A DNA stretch of 64,000 nt, taken from assembly GCF_035046485.1 (NCBI RefSeq), contig NC_085138.1:425307265-425371264 (forward strand), given 5' to 3'. The position numbers were made by a program, and so were the translations under genes. The DNA comes from Aedes albopictus. Taxonomy: Eukaryota; Arthropoda; Insecta; Diptera; Culicidae. Each line of letters opens with the position of its first letter. Position 1 is the stretch's first letter. The notes beneath the pieces were generated by a model. That model saw nothing but the letters and a program-made list of their open reading frames with translations, was not told the DNA's origin and made no database searches. Of this stretch, positions 11,641-21,488 are shown piece by piece.

Positions 11641-12300
11641 CTAGATGAATCTCCACAGAAACACTTATAGAAGCTCGGGACGAATTGTTGAGAATTTTTA
11701 AAAAAATTTCTGGAGATATTGAAGAATTCCAAAAGAAATCACTAGAAGATTTTTCGGAGAAAACTCTGAAGCATTTCTTGAAGATATCCCTGGATGAGTA
11801 CTTTGAGGATTATATGGCAAAATGTTTAAGAAATCTGTGATTTATTGGCGAAAAAGCTGAAAGACTTTTGAAAATAATCTCTAAACAAATAACAGGTGGA
11901 ATTTTTGAAATAGTTACTAGAGGAATCGCTTCAGAAAATTCCTAGTGAAATCTCTGTAAGAATTCCTGATATGTCTGATTTATTCCCTAGAGTCATGTGG
12001 CATTTCTGGTGGCATCTTTAGAACTCCTGCAGGACTTCGTGGAGATACCTCGGAAGGAACTCCTGGAACAATCACTGGAAGAATTTCTGGGTCATAGAAA
12101 AACGGATTTATAAATTGCATGATGGAATCTCTGAAAAAAAATCTTTGAGAAAACTTTTGAAGTATTCCTGGAACAATCACTGGAACAATACTTAGGGAAA
12201 CATTTGAAGAATTTCTAGAAGAATTTTTGGAGGAGCTTCTAAAAGAATTCCTGATGAAATCTTTTGAATACTTTCTAGACGAATGGTGGACATCTCTAGA
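11640..12300 (-). repeat. 12-bp degenerate repeat, antisense orientation
   Basis: Words such as CTGGAACAATCACTGGAAGAA and GGAATCTCTGAAAA are the reverse complement of the TTCCTCCAG/GATTCC motif at 596-3836. The block is strongly diverged, with 12-bp spacing still visible around 12040-12260. Confidence 0.7.
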
Positions 12301-13801
12301 ATTAACCTGCTTGTTTAATTTTTAATTAATTCCAAGCTTCATCTTAGCATCTTCATCTCCAGCTTGCTCCCAGAATATTCCACCTTTCCTGAAATTCCAT
12401 TTTATTTTTGAAAGCACTTGTTGTTATTGACTTCACGATGCAGCTTTATTTACAGCTACAGAAGCTACATTGAAGACTCTTTGTTAAGTTCCCTTTGACC
12501 CTCATAAAAATTATGATTCATATTAAAAATATCTAAAATCTTAGAAGGTTAGTAGGAATCAGCTAAAAAGTTACACTTGAACTACAACAATGCTGCATCG
12601 GCTTGAAAGAATCCAACCACTGATCTAGTTTCAAATCATTCCCACAATGGAAATAACTGCCACTAAAAACCAACCGATCCCAGATACCAACCCAGAACCT
12701 GGCCTCCAATCCAAGCATAGGCAATGAATACACGCGCATTCATCCCGCATATTTGGGTCATGGCCGCACCCAGCGTCAACGACGTCGTCGTCGTCGTCGT
12801 CGTCATCTCCGAGAGCAGGCAAATCAACATCCACAATGTCGGGGGCCACAGAAACCACAACACCATTAACGAATCATCATCATCAACGCTCGCTGTGCGT
12901 GGAAGAAACACAAACTCCTCGCAAAAAGGTAGAGATACCTCTCTGCTGACTGCTTTGCGTCGTCGCGTCGTAGCGCCAACAGCGAAGAACAACGGCATCG
13001 ATTGAATGGCTCCAGCCACGGATCAGCAACCAGTTGAGTGCATGTAAAAACGATCGATGGGAATCTGGATGGTTGGATGCAAAGGGCCAACCAACGCGCA
13101 ACGGCGACGACGACAGCCGACCGACCGTTGGAATTACGTTATGAAAACATAATTAGGGTACACTGACTGAGCAGGCTGCAGCGAGCGACGACGAAGTTGC
13201 ATTGATATCTCCCGGTTGCAATCTCCGGGGCCTCGTCCGTCGTCGTACGAGTTGGCCCTTTTCTTTGTTGGGTTCGCTGGAAAAGTCGCGGTGCAGCGTG
13301 GCGGTGTTGTTGCGTAAAGAATCGACAACCGATTCGAAACGTGAATGGACTTTAAACCGGTCATCGTCATCACGCAGTGGAGTTGAGGTGCGATGCCTCG
13401 GTTGTAGGTATTTACTTGTTCTGAGGTGTCTGAATCGTGTAACCGTCGATTAGAGTTACCTACCAGGGTTGGTAACTGCGGGAGAAGATTCAGACGACCT
13501 TTTTGAGAAGCAGAGTGACGACGGTGGAAGGTGGCGATGGCGATATTACTTAGAGCACTTGTTGCTTATTGCAAAACAATGCATAGAAGATGCATGCACG
13601 AGAACATGGCAAAAGAGCACATTTTTCTGCACAGTCATAAACATTGATTAGCGGGTTATGGTGGAGAAACCGGTTTCTTAACGGCGCTCAGCAGGTGCAA
13701 CGTCGTCGCGTTTATTGCATACAATCGGTGATGCAGAAAAATGGCATAGAATAGCATCTTAGTTGCCTGTTAAAGTTGAAACTGAAAAAAGAGACGTCAA
13801 A
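12301..13801 (+). promoter_or_regulatory. GC-richer upstream region of the 13802 gene
   Basis: From about 12700 the base composition rises and interspersed repeats disappear, as expected for promoter and 5'-UTR sequence. It holds a (GTC)n run near 12783-12806 and several CGACGACG-type patches; overlapping small frames on both strands come from these triplets. A minimal upstream ORF, ATG GCA TAG, lies at 13741-13749, 52 bp before the gene's start codon, and could reduce translation. No TATA box or transcription start can be fixed by eye, and an upstream noncoding exon cannot be excluded. Confidence 0.4.
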
Positions 13802-14410
13802 ATGGCAACAATCGAAACGGAATGTGATCGTAAGAAAGAGGAGGAAACGAGGAAGAGACTCGCAGATTTTCTGGAAATCCTTCAAAACAACTTTCGACTG
13901 ATCAAAAATCTTCTACAAATCGAACAATCCAATGTCGATCAAATCTGGACTCAATCGATTCGCTACGAGCTGCTGACTCGTTCATGTCCAGATTCCACGC
14001 CCTATCCGGTAGACCTCGTCGAAGAAGTCAAGCAAGAATGTCTGGAAGAGATGGTTCGACGTCTGTTTGCCACTGGAAATCTAGTATCCGAGATCGTCGA
14101 TTCTTACAATCGAATCAAAAACAGCTTTCAAGCCCTGGAAAAAATTGCCTACCGATTAGATTGGACGCTTCGAAGCCCACTGATTGAAGGATCAAACGAT
14201 CAATTTCCACTCGCCACTACCCTCCATCTCGGCTACAACATCTGCCTCCAGCTGGAATCCTTGGTCAACGAGTTCCAGCGAGCATTCAACGCCATCGTCC
14301 TCACCGAATCCCGCTCCGTGGACCGCTTCCGACTGTGTCTCAAAATTCCCGAAGACTTCCTATTCTATGTAAACAAATTCCTTCTGGATGCACAAATCAA
14401 AAACGAATAA
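13802..14410 (+). CDS. Hypothetical helical protein, 202 aa, intronless ORF
   Basis: This is the only long frame with ordinary coding composition. It opens after an in-frame TAG at 13760 and could be read from TTG at 13763, but the first ATG is 13802 in the context GTCAAAATGG, a strong insect translation start. The stop is TAA at 14408. The N-terminus is charged (MATIETECDRKKEEETRKR) and the rest is leucine-rich and predicted by eye to be helical, with likely coiled-coil heptads at residues 12-45 and 70-125, then a segment near residues 140-175 (GYNICLQLESLVNEFQRAF). There is no signal peptide or membrane span. The length and the layout of helices faintly recall CDK2-interacting protein (CINP) family members, but no diagnostic motif is seen, so I leave the function open. 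An AATAAA follows at 14609. Confidence 0.75.
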   Translation: MATIETECDRKKEEETRKRLADFLEILQNNFRLIKNLLQIEQSNVDQIWTQSIRYELLTRSCPDSTPYPVDLVEEVKQECLEEMVRRLFATGNLVSEIVDSYNRIKNSFQALEKIAYRLDWTLRSPLIEGSNDQFPLATTLHLGYNICLQLESLVNEFQRAFNAIVLTESRSVDRFRLCLKIPEDFLFYVNKFLLDAQIKNE

Positions 14411-14614
14411 ATTCTAAACTTCTTCCTTCCGCCGGCCGAAGCCGGAGCGAGCGATAATCAGCTTGTGAAACTATTCAAAACTCCAAGAAAGACGCTTCTG
14501 TTTCGAATGGCAACAAGTGCATCGTATCAGTTGAAGGTTTCTGCACTAAGAATGTGCGTTATATTAATAGATTTCAACAACATGCCCAATCGACTCAATG
14601 CCTTGTAGAATAAA
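14411..14614 (+). terminator. 3' UTR and polyadenylation signal of the 202-aa gene
   Basis: A canonical AATAAA lies at 14609-14614, 199 bp after the stop codon. The intervening 3' UTR contains no repeat. Cleavage would be expected shortly downstream, well before the hAT MITE at 14768. Confidence 0.55.
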
Positions 14615-14767
14615 ATTTGATTTTAAAACAACCTGGAACACCCTAGAACTCCAATTCTTGACTCAATACCTTGTTCAATGCGAAACTTATGAGTATAAAC
14701 GCTATTAAAAATACCAAGCGATCATCAGTAACTCTTGTAATCCAGGGAGTTTTTGGTTGATCTAGAA

Positions 14768-14870
14768 CATTGTTTCCCAAACTTGGCTCTCGCCGCCAAT
14801 CGAACAATCGAACAATCGAAGCGTTCCTGCAAGCAGTTGGGGATTGTGAATCGAAGTTTGGGAAACTGTG
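14768..14870. mobile_element. hAT-type MITE, 103 bp
   Basis: Ends CATTGTTTCCCAAACTT and, in reverse complement, CACAGTTTCCCAAACTT form an inverted repeat. Flanks ATCTAGAA (14760-14767) and CTCTAGAA (14871-14878) match at 7 of 8 positions, giving an 8-bp target duplication typical of hAT elements. The interior has a short AATCGAAC tandem and no ORF. It sits about 150 bp past the poly(A) signal of the 202-aa gene. Confidence 0.75.
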
Positions 14871-14878
14871 CTCTAGAA

Positions 14879-15438
14879 CGTCCATAGAGCTTCATGATTT
14901 ATTCTAGTTTTACAAAACTCTGGAGCATACACCGCTATCACAAAACATTTGATGAGTTATGTCTCTAGATCTAAAGGCCTGTACTCTGGCCAGTTCTTGA
15001 GAGGTAACTAGGTATAGATGGTATTCATATCAAGTACTGATATTGTGGAGTTTTTGAAAAATGCCCACTACTCATATCAGTATGAAGCTTCGTCTTGAGA
15101 ACCTGATGAGTGCACGCACACCATTATCAGAAAATGTTATGAAACTGCTGGATATGCACGTAGATATTCTGGAGGTCAGGATAATATGACCTAGAACGTC
15201 TATTCGGGCCAGTATGAAGATAGATGATCATCAATATAAACTTCTTCTCTCGATCAACCTAGATAGCTGTGTAGTGTCGGTAGCCGATATCTTCATTAAC
15301 TTTTTCCGGTGGTTTAAAGTTTACTTAAAATGCGGATGGCAGCTATATGCTTACCGTGCTTTGGAATGAATGCCTGTCTATCCAACGAAGACTTTGGAGT
15401 ACCAAGATGCTCTCTACATGCCCTCTATTATGTCCTTA
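14879..15438. other. Intergenic DNA, no gene seen
   Basis: Even-composition noncoding DNA with no long frame and no paired termini. Confidence 0.4.
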
Positions 15439-15609
15439 GGGGCTGTCCATAAACCACGTGGTCATGAGGGGGGGGGGGGGGGGTTCAGCCAATGACCATT
15501 TTGTATGGACGAATAAAAAATTTTGTATGGACTAATGACCACGCGGGGGGGGGGGGGGGGGGGGTTGAGAAGTCCCAAAAAAATGACCACGTGGTTTATG
15601 GACAGCCCC
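15439..15609. mobile_element. Poly-G MITE copy 1, 171 bp
   Basis: The ends GGGGCTGTCCATAAACCACG and their inverted copy form a long terminal inverted repeat that includes the palindrome CCACGTGG. The flanks are TTA on both sides (15436-15438, 15610-15612). The interior carries two uninterrupted G-runs (about 16 and 18 nt) and TTTTGTATGGAC repeated twice. A second copy is at 25974-26140. The 3-bp duplication fits PIF/Harbinger-type insertion, though copy 2 has ATA rather than TWA. Confidence 0.85.
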
Positions 15610-16200
15610 TTAATGTGCTAGTCAGGGCAATGGTGCAGCAGTGTGTTAGAAATAATCAGCCAATCTTCCTAAACCTCAAAGGACTTAGTAAAATTTTGAT
15701 TGTGGTGAGTAATGTGAACAGTTTTAATTATCATGGTTTCGTATTATGCATTTGACAGAGTATACTCTGTGTATTCCTGCCTTTGGCGTTTTTCTATGGA
15801 TACTAGAGTGGATCAACGTTGTATGGGGAAAATTAAAAATTGATCGCATCAACCCAGAACAAAGCTTTTTTTAATCTATATTAGCATCCAAAAAAATTGC
15901 GCAAAATTTGGAAGCGATTGGTTGCGTCCCCGTATTCCGCATTGCGATTGAAATTTGTATTTGATTAAGTATGAAAAAACGTACTTTTTTGCATTACACT
16001 CATAAGTTGATTTTTTTGTCTAAAACCATGTAAAGGAATAACATCAATAATAAAATCTCAATTTTTGGCCTAAATTACCAAGCGAATAACTTTTTTCACA
16101 AGCGTCGACATATTTTGTGTATCACCCCTCAGAACAATGTGAATAATTGTGGCTCGAATACTGTAAGGATGTTTGCTGACGAAATTCGTAGGATATGTTT
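15610..16200. other. AT-rich intergenic DNA
   Basis: Noncoding sequence without terminal repeats or ORFs of note. Confidence 0.35.
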
Positions 16201-16745
16201 TAATGGCGTGTTCCTTCAGATATTCACCAGGGTTTAGAATCCTCCACGAGTTTTCTAAAAAAAAAATCTGTCAAGAATTCCTCTAGACATTCCGGCAGGA
16301 ATTCCTCCAAAGTTTCCAACCCAATTCCTTTATGGATATCTTCACGAATTTCATTGGTGTTACCGAACAATCATACCAGACATTCCTTTTAAAATTATCA
16401 TGAAATTCAGTTTTCTCCAAAAAGACTTTCAGGAATTTCTTAAAAAAAAATTCCAATGATTGTTTTGGATATTCTGTCAGAAAATCCCTAAAACATTCCT
16501 TTGAAAAAATATTTACCTTTTTCTTTCGAAGTTCACACCAGGAATTTTCTTAAGATATTTGAGCTGGAACTATTTCCAATGAATACATCATGAGCTGTTC
16601 CTCCTTTAGAGACTCCAACCACAATTCTTCCAGTGTTTTTTTTTTGTAAGAATTGCTCTAGGGATTGTTCCAAAAATACTTCGAAAGATAATATAAAAAA
16701 TATTCAAAATATTCCCCAAAAATTCTTCCAGAGATTTCGCCAGCC
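16201..16745 (+). repeat. Diverged 12-bp repeat block
   Basis: Words such as AATTCCTCTAGACATTCC and GGCAGGAATTCCTCC recur at multiples of about 12 bp, with many A-rich interruptions. Confidence 0.6.
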
Positions 16746-16902
16746 ATGGGCGCGGCCAACTTTTTATATTTTCTTGCTCACTCTCCTAAACAAACACGAG
16801 AAGGAGAAGGATGGAGTTCTACGAGTGTCTACAAGAGGAAGGGGGTGTTTTAGATGGCCAAAAATGAGATTACGTAATTTATGGACAGCACCTTACCTAG
16901 AA
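16746..16902. mobile_element. One-ended relative of the poly-G MITE family
   Basis: The segment ending at about 16902 reads ATTACGTAATTTATGGACAG then CACCTTA. In reverse complement this is a GGTGCTGTCCATAAATTACG terminus, clearly related to the GGGGCTGTCCATAAACCACG end of the MITEs at 15439 and 25974. No left partner is identified, so it is a fragment. Confidence 0.45.
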
Positions 16903-17029
16903 TGGTGGGGTTTTTGGCAAAGCCAAGTGCCGATTGAAGCGATATTCTGCTACTAGCATGTATTCTTCAATTTTGGTGTACACGAGGATACTAATTTATT
17001 AGTGAGGTGATGTCTTCGAAGTTTTTATG

Positions 17030-17320
17030 GATCCAGCATTATTCTAGGGGATTCCAAGGGGTTTCATGGAGAATTTAGTGGGTTACAGGGGAGTTTCAGG
17101 GATTTTTTTTGTTTATATTAACGTGTATTTTAACTTAATGCTAATTTTTCATCTAAGTTTCAAGGAATTTCAGAGGACTTTTAGGGAACTTTTGGGATGT
17201 TTTGGGGCATCTCATGGAGTTTTAAGAGGATTTTAGGAACGTTTTATGGTAATTCAGGAAGATCCAGAGATGTTTAAGAAGATCTCAGGGACGGTTTCAA
17301 GAGAATTCAAGACGGTTACA
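17030..17320 (+). repeat. G-rich ~10-bp degenerate minisatellite, left arm
   Basis: GGGGATTCCAAGGGGTTTCATGG-style words are repeated loosely (GGGAGTTTCAGGG, GGGAACTTTTGGG, GGAGTTTTAAGAGG). It is the reverse complement in style of the C-rich block at 17360-17710, so the two make a head-to-head pair around about 17340. It is distinct from the 12-bp GGAATTCC family. Confidence 0.6.
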
Positions 17321-17359
17321 AAGGTTGCAGCGAGTCTCAATGGGTTCGAAGGCCAAGGA

Positions 17360-17710
17360 GCACCGCAACTGGCCTGAAACTCATGAAACCAATCGAAACG
17401 CCCTTAAACGCCCCGCTAAACCCATTTGAAACACTCTCAAAACCCCCGCAAATACCCTTGGGAACCCTTGAGAAACTCTGCAATGCTCCCGAAACCCCCT
17501 TGGAAACTCCTTAGAACCCTTGAATCGACATTAAAAACCCTTTAAACTCCCTAAAACCCATTAAAACGCCCTTGGAACATCCTGTAACACTCCTAAATCC
17601 CCAAAAATTCACTAAAACTTCCCTGAAACTTCCTTGTATTCTTTGAAACGCTGCCGATACCCCATAAAACCCCTTCAAACTCTCTAAACAATCATAAAAC
17701 GCTCTGTTAA
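17360..17710 (-). repeat. C-rich ~10-bp degenerate minisatellite, right arm
   Basis: GAAAC words recur about every 9-12 bp (CCTGAAACTCATGAAACC, CGAAACGCCCTTAAACGCCC, TTGGAAACTCC). It is complementary in type to 17030-17320. Confidence 0.6.
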
Positions 17711-18420
17711 ATTTGACTACAAAATTTCACCAAATAGTAGTCCAAAATTTTCGGTAGACTTTTTTTTAACTCACAAAAACAGTTTTCAGAATCACCAAGA
17801 AGCTCCAATTATTATTTCAGAGATCTTGCCATGCTTCAGTATTTTTTCTAACCTTCACCATTACTCTATAAGTTCCGTCCAAAATTTGAATTCTATCTTA
17901 AATTTGAGCCGAAAATTGATCTCGGGGTTAAGACAGAAATAACTTCAAGAGTTTCACTAAGAAATTCAGAAGAGAGGATCATCTCAATTTTAACAAATTG
18001 AGCGTTTAATGCAGAACAACTTATTTAGCAATCAAAGCTAGGGACTATTAACATTGTTTTAACTCAAGGTCAATATTCCATAACTCTTATTTGAAAATAT
18101 ACTTTTTTATGATTGTGCATTTGAAACCCATTTCCGAAAAATCCGCGCCGTAATGAGCAAAAACGCACAAAATCCGCAAAAACGCAAAACACGCCTCAGC
18201 TGTAGCAGCCCTGGAACTCGTCTCTTTCGAGTTGTTGGTTTTGCTGTCTCGTAGCAGCGTGTATGGCAAACTTACGTGTCCTGCCTCGAACATGTATGCT
18301 TGTCAAAAACACTATCTTTGCAACACTCGTCTCTGATCTAGTTCCTCCGTTCAGGTTAATCACTGCATGATCTCCATTTCCTTTGTGTTAAAAAGCCAAA
18401 ATACCTACCTAGGGCTGCAA
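17711..18420. other. Intergenic DNA, no gene seen
   Basis: Mixed-composition noncoding DNA. The short minus-strand frame at 18087-18293 matches no known protein. Confidence 0.35.
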
Positions 18421-19057
18421 AACGGTGAGTCGATAAGGAGAGCGTCCAACATAGCTCTGGTCCTCACAAGTTCCTACCTCATGCTTCCACGGGTCAAACG
18501 ATGACAAAGACCGCCAGCTAAGAGTTGTGTGCTTAGCTGGTAGTGCAGCCTGGGCACTGTTGTCCTTCTGACTTCAGCTAGATTGAGGAGGTACGTCCCG
18601 AGCGTCTGTTCACCAAGGAGGTGCGGCTCAAACAGTGTCTGTTCTGGCATCCAGCGGCTGAGTATGAAATGCTGTATTGCGTCAGCTATACCTAAGAAGG
18701 CAGCCCCTTCAACGCAATGTAGGCAGCGCGGCCCCGGTAAGGTAGCCTGCTGAAAACCTTCAAACACCCAGAAAAGCAATAGTAGAGTAAAAAGCCAAAA
18801 TAATGGGGCTGTAAATTCAGATTCTAAGATTTTCAGAAATATCTTTGCGAGACGCGACATGAGACAAGACATAACGCCTATCGTTCGTACAATCGTCGAG
18901 AAAAAAAATCCTTTCCGGCTCCCGGTTTCGGGCGTGATCTAGCCTATCTCCAGGACGATGTCCGACTGACTGCGTTGATTTTCGAACTTTGCTCGTACAC
19001 GTCCAAAAATAAAGAGATGTTACTGTATTGTCAGGTCTGCCATGCCAAAGAGGCACG
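18421..19057. other. GC-richer segment upstream of the RT pseudogene, perhaps a TE 5' part
   Basis: The sequence changes abruptly to about even base composition. Its position just before the reverse-transcriptase remnants suggests the 5' part of the same old non-LTR element, but I could not recognise an ORF1 or endonuclease motif. The 132-codon minus-strand frame (18474-18872) has no family resemblance I can name. Confidence 0.3.
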
Positions 19058-19740
19058 ATACGATTGGGGGGTACCTATTGGGGGATACCAACTTCGTACC
19101 AATCCTCTGATAAGGAAGTTCTGGAATGCTTAGTCAATACACACTTCCTCGAATGCGTGGATGTAACATCTTTGGATATAACTGATACATTTTTTTTTTA
19201 CACTTATGATGTTCTTATTCGGCTCGGTATATAGTAGCTATAAACTTGACTGAATGGGTACTAGATAGCTTTGCTTATTTTAAATCTCCAGGAGCAGATG
19301 AAACTTGTCCTATTTACTTCAGAAGAGATTTGATGAATTCAAAAAAATTGTTTTTTTATTATGTTTTGTTCGCAGTTTTGCAACAGCATATACTCTTAAA
19401 TCTTGACAGGATATTACTGTAATGTTTATTTCAAAAATGAGTAGTGCGTCGTATGAAGAAGCAAGAGTTTCAAACCCATGATTTTGACCTCTTTTGTTCT
19501 GAACGCATTGCTGATCACATCAGTGATGTTCATCTGGATAACATGCCACTTCATGTGAACCAACATGCGTACCAATCAGGAAATTCCACACAAAATCTTT
19601 TACACAAAGTTGTTTACGATGTCGAGAAAGCATTCATCTAAAAGCTATCTTGATTGGTTGTTCTCTTGGATATCGAAGGTGCTTTTGACAACGTGCATTT
19701 CGATGTCATATTGAAAACCGTACGGAATCATGATATATCT

Positions 19741-19796
19741 GAGACGAATCAGCCAAGGGCTGAAAGTCTCTATAATAAAGATAAATCAATCAATCA
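19741..19796 (+). mobile_element. 56-bp structured micro-retroposon, (CAAT)n tail
   Basis: It is inserted in the RT pseudogene with an exact 11-bp duplication, ATGATATATCT (19730-19740, 19797-19807). The outer stem GAGAC (19741-19745) pairs with GTCTC (19766-19770), and the inner hairpin CAGCC-AAG-GGCTG occupies 19750-19762. TATAATAAAG and a (CAAT)n tail follow. The insert begins exactly at the outer stem. The sister copy at 41690-41747 is nearly identical. Confidence 0.85.
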
Positions 19797-19824
19797 ATGA
19801 TATATCTCAAATGTTTACCAATCC

Positions 19825-20001
19825 CAAGTAACACACTTGTCACAGGAGAGTCACGGTGGCGTAGGTTTTTGTAGCGCGGAAGTCACTGTGACTTCCTCTT
19901 AACAAATAAATACGAACTTACTAGAAGTAAGTCAAAGTGACTTCTGCGCAACCAAAACCTGTGCCGCCGTGACTCTTCTGTGACGAGTGTGTTACTTGGG
20001 A
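19825..20001. mobile_element. MITE, 177 bp, CCCAAGTAACACACTTGTC ends
   Basis: Long terminal inverted repeats begin CCCAAGTAACACACT on the left and end AGTGTGTTACTTGGG on the right, with further mirrored words (GTCACGG.., GAAGTCACTGTGACTTC). The flanks are AT on both sides, a 2-bp duplication. It interrupts the RT pseudogene. The ends resemble those of the 4699-7358 element. Confidence 0.8.
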
Positions 20002-20324
20002 TTTGATTCACCAAACTTTCAAAAACCGTCATCTCTTTTCGGCCTTGCGTCAAGCACTTTTGATTCTGAAACCAATGTGACTGAACAAGTGAAGTACGTT
20101 GGAGTTGTCCTTGATTCCATGCTTTCCTGGACACCTTTTAATGCGTTCAGAATCAAGAAAACTTGTATGACCTTGAAAAAAATTATGCCGGTTACTGTTT
20201 GGTATAACCTTTGGAGCCGGTCTTCTGATACCTTCTATGGTCGGTGTTAAGTCAGAGTGGACTAGGCAATATTGTTGACCGGTTTAGATAAGCAAAGGAA
20301 TGGGAAAACTCTAAATATTGCCGT

Positions 20325-20470
20325 GGAGCCGACCTGCTGTGATGGTTAAAGCACGTGACTATCACGCCGAAGACCTGGGATCGAATCCCACTCCCGATAA
20401 ACTCACAAAATGTGAGTTCTTCCTTCGGAAGGGAAGTAAAGCGTAGGTCCCGAAATGAACTAGCCTAGTG
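20325..20470 (+). mobile_element. tRNA-derived SINE, 3' truncated
   Basis: The head has an A box (TGATGGTTAAAGCACG) and an excellent B box (GGGATCGAATCCC, 20378-20390), followed by a body with TGTGAGTTCTTCCTTCGGAA. It ends at CGAAATGAACTAGCCTAG. That last part matches the start of the SINE tail at 49019-49077 (read on minus), so the copy here has lost its terminal hairpin and poly(A). The type fits mosquito tRNA-SINEs such as the Feilai group; this name is from memory and not checked. Confidence 0.75.
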
Positions 20471-21488
20471 TCTTTTAAATCTATGAGGAAAAATGCATAC
20501 CGTATACCCTCACACTCTCCTGCATGTGTATCTACAAAAATATGCAATGCAGCCCCAAGTTGCTCCATTAATTTTATACACTTGTCTGAGCCGGGCAATT
20601 TTGCATACGAGGAGACTCGAAATTCTTATACGCCCGGGTATAACTTTAAACCGAAGAAAGGGAAGTTTACAATTATCTCTTTATCCCGTCCCGCACACAC
20701 CATCGAGTCAGCTGGAAAAAGGCATGACTGGACCCGGAGTCGCCGGAAGGAAGGGGAGGGGCGTTTGAATTCCTTTCCTGCAAAAAAAAAAAGAGTGAGA
20801 CATCAACAGAGAGTACCCCCACCCGGGTTTGGTAGACTGCACTGGAACCGTACCACACAACAGCAGCAGCAGAAGTAGCAGCAGCCCAGCCAGATGACGA
20901 CCGTTGAGAGCGAGTTCGAACGAAACCGAGAGGGGAACCAAACTCATGAGGCAACTTCCGTTAAACTTGTTTTCATTCATCGGACCGGAATGCGAATGTG
21001 AATGGAGGAAACATAAACAGTACCCTGGCCAGGCCGGGCCTGGCTGAACCGTCCAAAGCATGGTTGTGAGTTGTGTGAGCTGACCAGCCGGTCGACCAAC
21101 CGGGGTTTCGAAAGCGAGTTCATCTACAAGAGGCGATGGAACAGATGGGCACAGGCACTAAATAAAAGTGCTTTCTGTATCGTTTTGGAAAACCGAAACA
21201 AGTGTCATTTGCGTGGAACATGAGTCCATCTCAGTAGTGTCGGTGTGTACTGTGGGACTGGGAAAAAACACGACAGGTTCGGAGCAATCTGCATGGTTCG
21301 GTAAGCTCTGGGTTGCATCTCGCAGCTTCTGTTTATGACAAACTCGTGCAATGCATAGTGGATGGGGATTTTGTTGCAGTAGAGTTGAAATTGTGTATGG
21401 TTCAATTCTAATAGATACATAAGGATAAACATATTATTCTCAAATTGTTATGTTGGAAATTGGTGATAATATAGTTGTAAGCTCCTTA
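20471..21488. other. GC-richer single-copy-looking region
   Basis: No interspersed repeats are seen. There is a short CAG/CAGAAG run near 20860-20885 and a GGCCAGGCCGGGCC patch near 21027. Open frames (93-136 aa) overlap on both strands and none looks like a protein. It could contain noncoding exon or regulatory sequence of a gene outside the window. Confidence 0.35.

Larger units (their letters stand above)
19058..20250 (+). pseudogene. Non-LTR retrotransposon reverse transcriptase, decayed
   Basis: Frame-shifted plus-strand fragments carry RT motifs in the correct order. SSDKEVLECLVNTHFLEC (from 19100) and FKSPGADETCPIYF (near 19290) resemble the segment before the fingers. QHAYQSGNSTQNLL (near 19560) and LLDIEGAFDNVHFDVI (near 19660) match RT3 and RT motif A with its catalytic aspartate. 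VKYVGVVLDSMLSW (near 20100) matches the thumb-side motif. The motif C region (YADD-like) is missing, with stops and frameshifts throughout, so the copy is dead. The style is Jockey/LOA/R1-like; the clade is not settled. Two later insertions interrupt it: 19741-19796 and 19825-20001. Confidence 0.8.

Noticed and set aside
12631..13019. Minus-strand frames with D or T runs upstream of the 202-aa gene
   Set aside because: Driven by the GTC triplet run; open frames on both strands at the same place.
13763..13801. Extended start (TTG) for the 202-aa protein
   Set aside because: A nuclear eukaryotic gene would normally start at the first ATG, 13802, which has a strong context.
18474..18872. 132-codon minus-strand frame as a membrane protein
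   Set aside because: It lies antisense to a region likely to belong to an old retroelement, with no recognisable family and no start context.
20468..20878. 136-codon frame ending in polyglutamine
   Set aside because: It starts at the end of a SINE and ends in a short CAG run; overlapping frames on the other strand are equally open.
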